Made by a program: the position numbers and the translations under genes
The notes under the pieces: model-generated
The model's input: the letters and a program-made list of their open reading frames with translations, nothing else
Database searches by the model: none
What the model was told of the DNA's origin: nothing
Part shown: in pieces, positions 21,781-30,017 of the stretch
Layout: each line of letters opens with the position of its first letter
How positions within the stretch are numbered: the stretch's first letter is position 1
Origin: JAWKRB01 sp041389885
GTDB lineage: Bacteria > Myxococcota_A > Polyangia > Polyangiales > Ga0077539
Length of the DNA stretch: 64,000 nt
Reading direction: 5' to 3'
Assembly (NCBI GenBank): GCA_041389885.1
Contig: JAWKRB010000027.1
Coordinates: forward strand, 51,739 to 115,738

Positions 21781-23303
21781 TGCGCTCCCTGCTCCTCGTC
21801 TCTGCGCTCTCGCTCGCCGCCTGCGCCGACAACACCCCCGCCTCAGGCGCCCTCACCGCGCCCTCGGGCGGCGACATCACCCGCGGCGTGACCCAGGGCG
21901 GCGCGCAAGACATCGCGCGCTTTCGCGCGATCGTGCAGCGGGGGGAGATCCCCGCGCTGAGCACCCTCGACGCCACGGGCTTTCTCGCCGAGCACGCCCT
22001 CGACCTGCCGCCCGCGACCTGCGGCGAGTCGGTGTGCCTCAACCCCATGCTCGCCGTCGCGCCGCGCTTCGACGGCGGCAATTGGACCATGGGCTTCGTC
22101 GCCCTCTCGACCCGCGTCGACCCCGCGGCGCGCCCGCGCCGTCCGCTGCACCTCGTGGCCCTGGTCGAAGACACCGACGCGGCGCTCGGAGACGGCGCCG
22201 TCGAGGCCGAGCTCACGCGGCTCTTTCGCTCGCTCCGGGCCGACGACAGGGTCTCGCTGGTCGAGGTCGGCGCCCGCGCCGCGCAGGGGCTCCGCGCCGC
22301 CACGCCCTCCGAGGCGAGCGCCTGGCGCCCGTCCCCCGGGACCAGCGCCCGCGTCGCGCTCTACGAGGGCCTCGCCGCGGCGCGCGCGCTCTCGACCGCG
22401 GTGGAGGGCGCCGACGCGCGGGTGCTGCTGATCACCACCGGGCGCAACGACGCGGGCGCCGGAGACGACGCGCGGGTGCTCGGCCTCGGCGAGGCCATGG
22501 CGCGGGAGGGCGTGGCGATCTCGGTGGTGGGCGTGGGCGAAGACTTCACCGAGCGCGTGCCCGCGGCCCTCGGCAGCCTCGGCGCGGGCACCTACGCCTA
22601 CGCGCAAGACCGCGCCGACCTCGGAGACGTGCTCCAGCGCGAGGGGCAGACCACGCTCTTTCCCCTCGCGACCTCGTTCTCGATGCGGCTCACCCCCGCG
22701 CCGGGGTACTCCGTGGGGCGGGTGTACGGCGCGCGCCGCGCGGTGATCAAGGACGGGTACGTGCTCCTCGAGTCGCCCGCGCTCTTCGTCGGCGCCCGCG
22801 AGGGCGCGCAGGACGTCGCCGGCGGTCGTCGCGGCGGCGGCGCGGGACTCTTCGTCGAGCTCGTCGCGAACGCGAGCGCCCGCGTGGGACGCGAGGCCCC
22901 GGCCTTCACCGCCGAGGCCACCTGGCGCGACGCCGACACCGGGCAGATGCGGAGCACCCGCGTCGAGCAGCGCAACGGCCTCGAGCCGGGGCAGAACCCG
23001 CCCGACAGCATGTGGCCCGAGTTCTCCGACGAGGGGCGCTCGAAGGCCTTCATGGCCCTCAACATGTTCCTCGCGCTGCGGGCGTCGGTGAGCTTCTACG
23101 ACGCGGGCGACTGCGCCCGCGCGCAGGGCGTGATCGACATGATGGACACCTCCGTCGAGCTCTGGCGCCGCCGCCGCCCCGACCCCGACATCGACGCCGA
23201 CGCCACCCTCATGCTGCGCCTCCGCGAGAACCTCCGCACGCAGTGCCGCGCGGTCGACCCGGTGCAGCCTCGCAACTTCTCCGGCGGCTGCTTCTACAGT
23301 TGA
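21780..23303 (+). CDS. vWA-domain lipoprotein
   Basis: The 507-residue precursor has a lipoprotein signal (SLLLVSALSLAAC). Residues about 120-280 form a von Willebrand factor A-like fold: PLHLVALVEDTDAAL, EGADARVLLITTGRNDAGAG, GVAISVVGVGEDF. The first strand reads LVALVEDTD rather than the classic DxSxS MIDAS, so metal binding may be lost or altered. The C-terminal half has a YfbK-like arrangement (SMRLTPAPGYSVGRVYG; AFMALNMFLALRASVSFY). Its ATG overlaps the upstream stop (TGATG), implying a two-gene unit of membrane protein plus surface lipoprotein. The partner ligand is unknown. Confidence 0.8.
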   Translation: MRSLLLVSALSLAACADNTPASGALTAPSGGDITRGVTQGGAQDIARFRAIVQRGEIPALSTLDATGFLAEHALDLPPATCGESVCLNPMLAVAPRFDGGNWTMGFVALSTRVDPAARPRRPLHLVALVEDTDAALGDGAVEAELTRLFRSLRADDRVSLVEVGARAAQGLRAATPSEASAWRPSPGTSARVALYEGLAAARALSTAVEGADARVLLITTGRNDAGAGDDARVLGLGEAMAREGVAISVVGVGEDFTERVPAALGSLGAGTYAYAQDRADLGDVLQREGQTTLFPLATSFSMRLTPAPGYSVGRVYGARRAVIKDGYVLLESPALFVGAREGAQDVAGGRRGGGAGLFVELVANASARVGREAPAFTAEATWRDADTGQMRSTRVEQRNGLEPGQNPPDSMWPEFSDEGRSKAFMALNMFLALRASVSFYDAGDCARAQGVIDMMDTSVELWRRRRPDPDIDADATLMLRLRENLRTQCRAVDPVQPRNFSGGCFYS

Positions 23304-23329
23304 TCCGCGCGTCGGGTATACCCCTGCGC

Positions 23330-24517
23330 ATGACCCGCAGGCTCTACCACGATGACCCGCTGCTCCTGGATTTCGAGGCCGCCGTCGCCGCCCACGGGCG
23401 CTTCGCGGGCGCTCCCTCGATCGTGCTCGACGCCACCGCGTTCTACCCCGAGTCAGGGGGACAGCTCGGGGACACAGGCGCCCTCGCGGGCCTCGACGTG
23501 ACCGACGTGCAGGTCGACGACGCGGGGCTCGTGCACCACCTCGTCGCCGAGGGGAGCGCGCTCCCCGACGTGGGCGCGACGGTGCGCGGCGCCGTCGACC
23601 GGGGGCGGCGGCGGCTGCACATGGCGATGCACACCGGGCAGCACATGCTCTCTCGCGCGCTCCTCGACGAGGCCGGGGCCGAGACCGTGTCGTCGCGCCT
23701 CGGGGCGACGGCCTGCACCGTCGACGTGAACCTCGCCGCCCTCGACGAGGCCGCCCTCGCCCGCGCCGAAGACCTCGTGAACCGCGTGGTCGAAGACGAC
23801 CTCCCGGTGCGCGCGTTCTTCCCCACCCCCGACGAGCTCGCGGCGCTGCCGCTGCGACGTCGCCCGAAGGTCACGGAGAACGTCCGCGTGGTCGACGCCG
23901 GGGGCTTCGACGTCTCGCCCTGCGGCGGCACCCACTGCACCCGCACCTCACAGGTCGGCACCGTCACCGTCACCGGCGTCGAGCGCTACAAGGGAAAGAT
24001 CCGCGTGAGCTTTCTCGCGGGCCGCGCCGCGCGCGAGGAGCTGACCACGCGCTCGCGGGCGATCGCCGACCTCGCGCGGGAGTTCACCTGCGGCGCGGCG
24101 GGGGTGCGCGCGGCGGTCGAGCGGCTCCGCGCCGACCTCCACGCCGCCCGCGCGGACCTCGGCGCGACGCGCGCGCAGTGGGCCGAGGCCACCGCCCGCC
24201 CCCTGCTCGACGCCGCCAGGGCGCGGGGAGACACCCGCGTGGCCCTCGAGCTCCGAGACGCGCCGGTCGAGGCCCTGCGCGCCCTCGCGGCGGCGATCAC
24301 CGCGCACCCCGGCGCGGTGGCGATGCTCGCGTCGCGGGGCGAGGCGGGGCTGCAGGTGGTCCTCGCGCGGGGTGAGGGCGCGGAGCTCGACTGCGGCGCC
24401 TGGCTCAAGCGCGCGGCGCAGGCCCACGGCGGGCGCGGCGGCGGGCGCGCAGACCGCGCCGAGGGGCGCCTCGAGACCGTGACCCCCTGGGAGTCTGTCG
24501 CCCGCGACACGGCCTGA
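23330..24517 (+). CDS. Alanyl-tRNA editing protein (AlaX/AlaRS-editing domain plus DHHA1)
   Basis: The 395-residue protein lacks an aminoacylation core but has the AlaRS editing domain: a beta barrel (VLDATAFYPESGGQLGDTG), zinc ligands in HTGQHMLSRAL (HxxxH) and SPCGGTHCTR (CxxxH), and GKIRVSFLAGRAA. Residues about 250-390 form a coiled region and a DHHA1-like C-terminal domain (AHPGAVAMLASRGE ... RAAQAHGGRGGGR). This AlaX-large architecture hydrolyses Ser-tRNA(Ala) or Gly-tRNA(Ala) in trans, lowering mistranslation of alanine codons. Starts at ATG 23330, 26 bp after the vWA gene. Confidence 0.9.
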   Translation: MTRRLYHDDPLLLDFEAAVAAHGRFAGAPSIVLDATAFYPESGGQLGDTGALAGLDVTDVQVDDAGLVHHLVAEGSALPDVGATVRGAVDRGRRRLHMAMHTGQHMLSRALLDEAGAETVSSRLGATACTVDVNLAALDEAALARAEDLVNRVVEDDLPVRAFFPTPDELAALPLRRRPKVTENVRVVDAGGFDVSPCGGTHCTRTSQVGTVTVTGVERYKGKIRVSFLAGRAAREELTTRSRAIADLAREFTCGAAGVRAAVERLRADLHAARADLGATRAQWAEATARPLLDAARARGDTRVALELRDAPVEALRALAAAITAHPGAVAMLASRGEAGLQVVLARGEGAELDCGAWLKRAAQAHGGRGGGRADRAEGRLETVTPWESVARDTA

Positions 24518-24575
24518 GCGGTCGACCGCCGGGCGGCGTTGCCCCGAGCGCGTGGCGTCGCGCAGAATGCGCCCG

Positions 24576-26036
24576 ATGTCTTCGACCCTCCGCCTCGCCT
24601 CGACCCTCGCGCTGCTCCTCGGCTGCACCTCCTCGCCGTCTCCCGCGGCCGACGCGGGCGCCGCGCCCAACGACCTCGGCGCCGCCGACGTCCCGGCCGA
24701 CGCGGGCGAAGACACCCCCGACGTGCCCGCGCCGCCGCCGTGGCCACGCGTCCTCGCGCCGGCGCAGGTCATGGGCGAGGCCCGCGGGCTCCGCGCGACG
24801 CGGGCGATCATTCACGCCCACTCGGTGCACTCCCACGACGCCTGCGACGGCCAGCCCTACGTCGACGGCGGGGTGAACGAGCCCTGCCTCCAGAGCTTTC
24901 GCCGGAGCGTGTGCGCCGACCGCATCGACGTGGTGTTCCTCACCGAGCACTCGGGGCACATGTCGGAGGGGAGCTTCGAGCGCGTGATGCAGCTCCGCCC
25001 CGGCGACGAGCCCCTGCTCGAGGGCGGCGACCTCGTGGGCTACCGCATCGCCTGCCCCAGCGGGCACCGCACGATGCTCCTCCCCGGCGCCGAGAACGCC
25101 CTCATGCCCCTGGGCCTGCGGCGCCACCCCGACCTCCTCGACGGCGACCTCGACCGCGCCTACGACGCCTCCGATGTCGCTGCGGTGCAGCGGTTTCGCG
25201 CGGCGGGCGCCCTCGTCGCGATCCCCCACGTCGAGCAGCGCGCCCTCGCCGCGCTCCGCGAGCTCCAGCCCGACGTGCTGGAGATCTACAACGTGCACGC
25301 GAACATCGACCCGCGCATCGCGCTGCCGAACCTGAATTACAACCCGGGCCCGGCGCTGGTCGACCTGCTGCGCTTTCGCTCGACGCCCGAGCTCGAGCCC
25401 GACCTGTCGTTCCTGACCTTCTTTCAAGAGAGCGGCAACGACCTGCAGAAGTGGGCGACGCTGCTGGCCGAGGGCGCGCGCATCCCCGGCGTCGCCGCGA
25501 GCGACGCGCACGAGAACGCGATCCCCGCGATTCTCGCCGACGGCGAGCGGGGCGACAGCTACCGCCGGGTGTTTCGTTGGTTCTCGAACGAGCTGATGGT
25601 GCGCGGCGAGCTCACCCGCGAGAGCGCGATGAGCGCCCTGGCCGAGTCGCGGGTCTTCGTCGCCTTCGAGGCCTTCGGCACCCCCGTGGGGTTCAGTTAC
25701 ACCGCGCGCGTGGGCGACGCCGTGAGCGACATCGGCGCGCGGGTCCCGCTGAGCTCGGGGCCGACGCTCACGGTGCAGGCGCCCACGGTGCACGAGCTCA
25801 ACCCCGCGCTGCCCGCGCCCGAGGTCCGCGTGCGCATCCTCCGCGCCGAGCGCGACGGCCGGTGGACCGAGGTGGCCGCGGGCGCGCAGAGCGCGAGCGT
25901 CACGCCGACGCAGGCCGGGGCGTACCGCGCCGAGGCGCGGATCCTGCCGAACCACGTGCGCCCGTACCTCCCTGGGCTCGAGCGCATCGTGCGCGAGGTG
26001 CCCTGGGTGTACTCCAGCGCGATCTACGTGGAGTGA
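24576..26036 (+). CDS. PHP-domain-like lipoprotein, putative exported phosphoesterase
   Basis: The precursor has a lipoprotein signal (RLASTLALLLGC) and an Ala/Asp/Pro-rich linker, then a PHP-type metal-dependent domain: RAIIHAHSVHSHDACDG (HxH and H near the first strand), VVFLTEHSGHMSEG, GAENALMPLG, LVAIPHVEQRAL and PGVAASDAHENAIPA, which together give the histidine and aspartate ligands of a trinuclear metal site. A beta-sandwich-like C-terminus (GARVPLSSGPTLTVQ ...) follows. Most PHP enzymes are cytosolic; an exported lipid-anchored version suggests an extracytoplasmic phosphoester substrate. The ATG at 24576 puts the lipobox in place; GTG 24552 and ATG 24567 are alternatives. Its last 13 bp overlap the convergent kinase gene. 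Confidence 0.8.
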   Translation: MSSTLRLASTLALLLGCTSSPSPAADAGAAPNDLGAADVPADAGEDTPDVPAPPPWPRVLAPAQVMGEARGLRATRAIIHAHSVHSHDACDGQPYVDGGVNEPCLQSFRRSVCADRIDVVFLTEHSGHMSEGSFERVMQLRPGDEPLLEGGDLVGYRIACPSGHRTMLLPGAENALMPLGLRRHPDLLDGDLDRAYDASDVAAVQRFRAAGALVAIPHVEQRALAALRELQPDVLEIYNVHANIDPRIALPNLNYNPGPALVDLLRFRSTPELEPDLSFLTFFQESGNDLQKWATLLAEGARIPGVAASDAHENAIPAILADGERGDSYRRVFRWFSNELMVRGELTRESAMSALAESRVFVAFEAFGTPVGFSYTARVGDAVSDIGARVPLSSGPTLTVQAPTVHELNPALPAPEVRVRILRAERDGRWTEVAAGAQSASVTPTQAGAYRAEARILPNHVRPYLPGLERIVREVPWVYSSAIYVE

Positions 26037-28018
26037 CCCGGGGTGCCGCGCAGCGGCGGCAGCGAGGGCATGACCTCGAAGGCCGTCGCGCCGTTGCGCA
26101 GGAGCTGCTCTGACAGCCCGTCGACCCCGTCGAGCACGTGCCGCAGCGGCGCGAGAAACTCCCCGACGGTCTGGTACCGAAGCTCGGGGTCGAGCTGCAG
26201 CGCGTTCGAGATCGCGCCCTCGACGAGCTGCGGGACGCCGCCGCGGAGCGCGCCCACCCGCGGCGCCGGCTGGTCGCGCCGGCCGTCGGCGAAGGGGAGC
26301 GTGCCGGTGAGCAGCTCGAACAGGGTGACCCCGAGCGCGAACACGTCGGCGCGGCGGTCGACGGCGCCGCCCCGGAGCTGCTCGGGGGACATGTAATCCA
26401 GGGTGCCGAGCACCCGATCGCTGTGCGTGGGCGTGAGCCCCGCGGCGATGCCGAAATCTGAGACCTTCACGCCCCCGGCGGCGGTGCGCAGCAGGTTCGA
26501 GGGCTTGAGGTCGCGGTGGATGATCCCGCGGTTGTGCGCGTAGTCGACGCCCTCCATCGCCGCCACGATGGCGCGCAGCGCCTCGAGCACCGGCGGCGGA
26601 CCGCTCTGCGCGAGGTACCGCGCGAGGTCGGTGCCCTCGACGAGCTCCATCGCGATGAACACCCGCCCCTCGTGCACGCCGAAGTCGAACACGGTGACCA
26701 CGTTGGGGTGGTTCAGCCCCGCCGACGCGCGGGCCTCGTTGAGGAAGACCTCCTCGAGCGAGTCGCCGGCGTCGACGCGCGCCTGGGTGAACTTCAGCGC
26801 GACCTCGCGCGCCAGGAGCCTGTCCTCGGCGCGATAGACCACGGCCATGCCGCCGCGCCCGAGCTCGCCGCGGATCACGTAGCGCTGCTGCACCAGGGGA
26901 CCCACCTCAGCGGCGCTGAACGCCGACTTGCGCACGAGCCCCTCGCGCCAGCTCCGCACGGCCTCGGCGCGGGCCCCGGCGTCGCGGTAGCCCGGCGAGG
27001 TCGCCTCCACCGCGTCGAAGGCGCTGAGGGCCTCGTCCCAGTGCCCCCCCGCGAGGTACGCGAGCCCGAGGCGGTAGAACACCTCGATGTTCGAGAGGTC
27101 GCAGGAGGCGCCGCGCACGAAGCTCATCAGCACGGGCACGGCGGGGCCGCTCCGCGCGAGTCGCACCGCGTCGTCGTCGAGGAGCGGCGGCACCGACGAG
27201 CGCGCCTCCTCCTCGACGCGACGGTACGAGCCGCTCGGCGGCCGCGGCGCCATCGACGGCGGCGCCTGCGACGCGCGCACGCGCTGGACCGCGACGCGCA
27301 CGGCCTCGCGCACCACCCCGACCGCCTCTTGCGGCGTGAGCGGCGGCAGCACCCGCATCTCTTCGGTCACGGGCGTGCGCTTCAGCTCGGCGCTCATGCG
27401 CGGGGGCGCCCGCTGCGCCTCGGCGGCCGCGAGGCGCGCCTCGACGTCGGCGTAGGGGCCCACGCACTCCAGCAGCGACTCGTAGATCTTCACCGCGCGC
27501 TGGGTGTTGCCGATCGACTGGAGCTCGACGCCCAGGCGATAGAACAGCGGCGCGTTGTGAGGGTCGGGCACCCTCGCGCAGAGCAGGTCGTCGAGGAGCC
27601 TCAGGCCCTCGTCGTGGTCGAGGCGAAACACGCGCTCGACGAAGCGCGAGGGGCGCGGCGCGCGGCGCGCGGCCACCGAGAGCGCGGCGGCGGCCTCCCG
27701 CGAGCGGCCCGCCATCTCGAGCAGCGCGGCGGCGCCCTCGGCGTTGCCCTCGGCGAGCTCCGCCTCGACGCCCTCCTCGGGCGTGCCTAGGAGCTCGGTA
27801 TAGAGCCGGTGCGCCTCCTCCACCATCCCCGCGGCGCGACAGAAGGTCGCCGCGCGAGGCACGTCCCCCACCGCGAGCATCGCCTCGGCCGCGAGGCCCG
27901 CGAGGCGCTGCACCGCGCTCAAGCCCTCCAGGTCGCCCGCGCTCTGAAACTCCTCGCGGATCCTCTCGACCGCCTCATCGAGGTTCTGAGGTCTCAAGGA
28001 ATCAAACCCAAAGCTCAT
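26024..28018 (-). CDS. TPR-containing Ser/Thr protein kinase
   Basis: The 664-residue protein carries helical TPR-like repeats in residues 1-200 (AAFTFCRAAGMVEEAHRLY-type units) and again about 300-370 (IEVFYRLGLAYLAGGHWDEA), then a Hanks kinase domain (about 385-650). The glycine loop GELGRGGMAVVY, Lys in VALKF, catalytic IIHRDLKPSNLL, VSDFGIAAG and MSPEQLRGG are all intact, so it should be active. No membrane helix is present, so it is cytosolic; TPRs before the kinase suggest recruitment through protein-protein contact. It lies 142 bp from the Crp/Fnr genes on the same strand. Confidence 0.92.
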   Translation of the reverse strand: MSFGFDSLRPQNLDEAVERIREEFQSAGDLEGLSAVQRLAGLAAEAMLAVGDVPRAATFCRAAGMVEEAHRLYTELLGTPEEGVEAELAEGNAEGAAALLEMAGRSREAAAALSVAARRAPRPSRFVERVFRLDHDEGLRLLDDLLCARVPDPHNAPLFYRLGVELQSIGNTQRAVKIYESLLECVGPYADVEARLAAAEAQRAPPRMSAELKRTPVTEEMRVLPPLTPQEAVGVVREAVRVAVQRVRASQAPPSMAPRPPSGSYRRVEEEARSSVPPLLDDDAVRLARSGPAVPVLMSFVRGASCDLSNIEVFYRLGLAYLAGGHWDEALSAFDAVEATSPGYRDAGARAEAVRSWREGLVRKSAFSAAEVGPLVQQRYVIRGELGRGGMAVVYRAEDRLLAREVALKFTQARVDAGDSLEEVFLNEARASAGLNHPNVVTVFDFGVHEGRVFIAMELVEGTDLARYLAQSGPPPVLEALRAIVAAMEGVDYAHNRGIIHRDLKPSNLLRTAAGGVKVSDFGIAAGLTPTHSDRVLGTLDYMSPEQLRGGAVDRRADVFALGVTLFELLTGTLPFADGRRDQPAPRVGALRGGVPQLVEGAISNALQLDPELRYQTVGEFLAPLRHVLDGVDGLSEQLLRNGATAFEVMPSLPPLRGTPGHST

Positions 28019-28160
28019 GGCGCAACAGAAGCCACGGTCTCAGAGAAATCGCCACCCATACGAGCGCGCGGCACACATCCCCCACATTCGATCACTGACC
28101 TATGTCGGCGCGCCCAGGGCGAGGCGGTCACGCGCGAAGGCACGTCGAAAGAGCGGCCGC

Positions 28161-28859
28161 CTAGGTCTCATCAAAGCTCGGTCGGGCGAGGGCCTCCAGC
28201 CTTGCGATATCGCGCAGCACGAGGGCCCTCGCGCGCTTCTCGACGAGCCCTTCTGCGCTCCACGCGGTGAGCGTGCGGGTCACGGTCTCTGGGGTCGAGC
28301 CGATGAACTGGGCCATGTGCTCGCGGGTGAGGCGAAGGGACACCGCGCGCCGGCCCGCGGCGTCGGGGGGCGCGACGGAGAGGAGCAGGTGCGCGAGCCG
28401 CGTCGACGCGAGCGACGCGCTGAGCGCGAGCCGTCGGAGCGCCGCGTCGCTCTCTTCGGCGGCGAGCTCGAGCAGCGCGCGCATCGAGTCGGGCGAGTCG
28501 CTCAGCGCCTCGAGGAACGGCCGCTGCGGGATCTTCGCGACCGTCGTGCGCGCCGCGAAGGCCACGGCGCTCTGCGTTCGACGCGCGCGCCGCACCGAGG
28601 CGCTGAGGTCTGAGAACGACCCCGCGCCGTCGATGGACGCGAAGAGCGGGCGCGGCGAGAGCCCCGAGAGGAACCTCCCCACCGTGCCCTCGAGCACGAA
28701 CGCGAAGTCGTCGGCGGGGTGCCCGAGGTGCCAGACCGAGTCGCCGCGTCGGTAGGTCACCACCGCGGAGGACCTCAGCAGCGGGGCGAGCCGCGACTCG
28801 GGCAGGGGGAGCAGCACGGGGTGGCGGGCGATGACCGCGAGGGCTGAGTGCGTCGTCAT
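28161..28859 (-). CDS. Crp/Fnr-family transcription regulator (first of a tandem pair)
   Basis: 232 residues: a cyclic-nucleotide-binding-type beta barrel (VVTYRRGDSVWHLGHPADDF, FVLEGTVGRFL), a long dimerisation helix, and a Crp-type winged helix-turn-helix (LRLTREHMAQFIGSTPETVT, RTLTAWSAEGLV). It has no cysteines, so it cannot carry an FNR-type Fe-S cluster. The effector is unknown: the cAMP-binding FGExAL-type signature is not clear. The second Crp/Fnr gene lies 65 bp upstream in the same orientation, so the two are probably cotranscribed paralogues. Confidence 0.9.
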   Translation of the reverse strand: MTTHSALAVIARHPVLLPLPESRLAPLLRSSAVVTYRRGDSVWHLGHPADDFAFVLEGTVGRFLSGLSPRPLFASIDGAGSFSDLSASVRRARRTQSAVAFAARTTVAKIPQRPFLEALSDSPDSMRALLELAAEESDAALRRLALSASLASTRLAHLLLSVAPPDAAGRRAVSLRLTREHMAQFIGSTPETVTRTLTAWSAEGLVEKRARALVLRDIARLEALARPSFDET

Positions 28860-28924
28860 GGTCCCTGGACGTCGGGTGACAAGGAGGGCGGGAGAGGGCT
28901 CACGGGTGTGTCTTCAAGGGGGGG

Positions 28925-29704
28925 TCAGGCGGTGACGCCCCAGGCGCCCTCGCCCTCGGGCGTCGCCCCCGCCTCGCGCTCGATCGCGGCGAAATCGTGG
29001 ATCACGATCCCCCCCTCGCCGGTGCTCAGCACCCCCTCGCGGGACCACCGTGACAGCGCGCGAATCGCGGTCTCGGCGGTGGTCCCCACGAGCGCGCCGA
29101 CGTGGCCGCGGGTGAGCCGGAGGGGGATGATCCTCGCGCCCCCGTCGAGCTCGTCGCCGAAGCGCTCCGTGAGTTCGATCAGGAGCTGGGCGATGCGCTG
29201 CTCGACCGAGAGCGTCGCCGCGCCGAGCCGACGGTCGGCCTCGCGGTGGCGCCTCGCGATGATCCCCGCGAGGGCCAGGGACGCGTCGCCCGAGGCCCTC
29301 AGCGCCTCCAGCGCCGCCGCGCGCGGGACCGACGCCACCAGCGCCCCGCCGCCGAGCGCGAACGCGGCGCACCCGTGGGCCTCGCCCGAGAGCACCGTCG
29401 ACTCGTCGAGGCCCTCCACCGGCGCGCAGAGCCCGACGATGAGCTCCTTGCCCCGCGGCGCCGACACGTGCAGCGCGACGAGGCCCCGCACCACCAGCAG
29501 CAGCCGCGACGAGGGCTCCCCGACGCGCCACAGCGCCTCGCCCCGGCGCGCGCGGATCCACGTGACCTCCGACGCGAGGCGCGCCCGCGACGCCGGGCTC
29601 AGCCGCGACAGGGCCTCGTGACGCTCGATCGCCCGAAGGGCGCTCGCGGGCGTGGCTGGTTCGAGGACGACTTCGAGGGTGTTCAAGATGAAGGACCTCT
29701 CCAC
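28925..29704 (-). CDS. Crp/Fnr-family transcription regulator (second of a tandem pair)
   Basis: 259 residues with the same architecture as its downstream neighbour: an effector barrel (RARRGEALWRVGEPSSRLL, LVVRGLVALHVSAPRGKELI, GLDESTVLSGEAHGC), a dimer helix (IIARRHREADRRLGAATLSV), and an HTH (LRLTRGHVGALVGTTAETAI). The barrel has two cysteines but not the FNR N-terminal Cys cluster. The longest frame begins at GTG 29704; a TTG at 29686 with GGAGAGG upstream is a plausible alternative. The effector is unknown. It faces a 313-bp gap and a divergent kinase gene, so it might regulate both directions. Confidence 0.88.
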   Translation of the reverse strand: MERSFILNTLEVVLEPATPASALRAIERHEALSRLSPASRARLASEVTWIRARRGEALWRVGEPSSRLLLVVRGLVALHVSAPRGKELIVGLCAPVEGLDESTVLSGEAHGCAAFALGGGALVASVPRAAALEALRASGDASLALAGIIARRHREADRRLGAATLSVEQRIAQLLIELTERFGDELDGGARIIPLRLTRGHVGALVGTTAETAIRALSRWSREGVLSTGEGGIVIHDFAAIEREAGATPEGEGAWGVTA

Positions 29705-30017
29705 GAGTCAGCACGCAGGAGCGCGGCGCTCGAGACGACTCGGTTGAAAGGTGGGACGCATCTCGCCGCACCCTTGTTCACCCGAATCGAGATGGGCGGC
29801 GCCGTCCGACCTCTGCCCCCGGCTGCGCACAATGCGCGCCGCTCCCCGCACCTGGGCGCACGCGCACCCTCACCTCTGACGCATGTTGTGTCGGCAAAAC
29901 ACCTACGACGACTAGGGCAGACGGCGGGTGTTACCTCCAATCAACACCTCGAATCGCGCTCGCACCGAACAGCGACAGCCCGGCGAGCGCGAGCGGGGCA
30001 CAGCGCGGAGGCCTCAC
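29705..30017. promoter_or_regulatory. 313-bp divergent intergenic region between Crp/Fnr and kinase genes
   Basis: This gap separates the Crp/Fnr gene from the divergent kinase gene and must contain both promoters. The part near 29880-29950 is less GC-rich than its surroundings, with TGTTGTGTCGGCAAAACACC near 29885-29904, a partial dyad (GTGT-N7-ACAC) that is a possible but unproven Crp/Fnr-type site. A GGAGG lies six bases before the kinase ATG. I see no protein-coding frame, tRNA or terminator. Confidence 0.4.
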
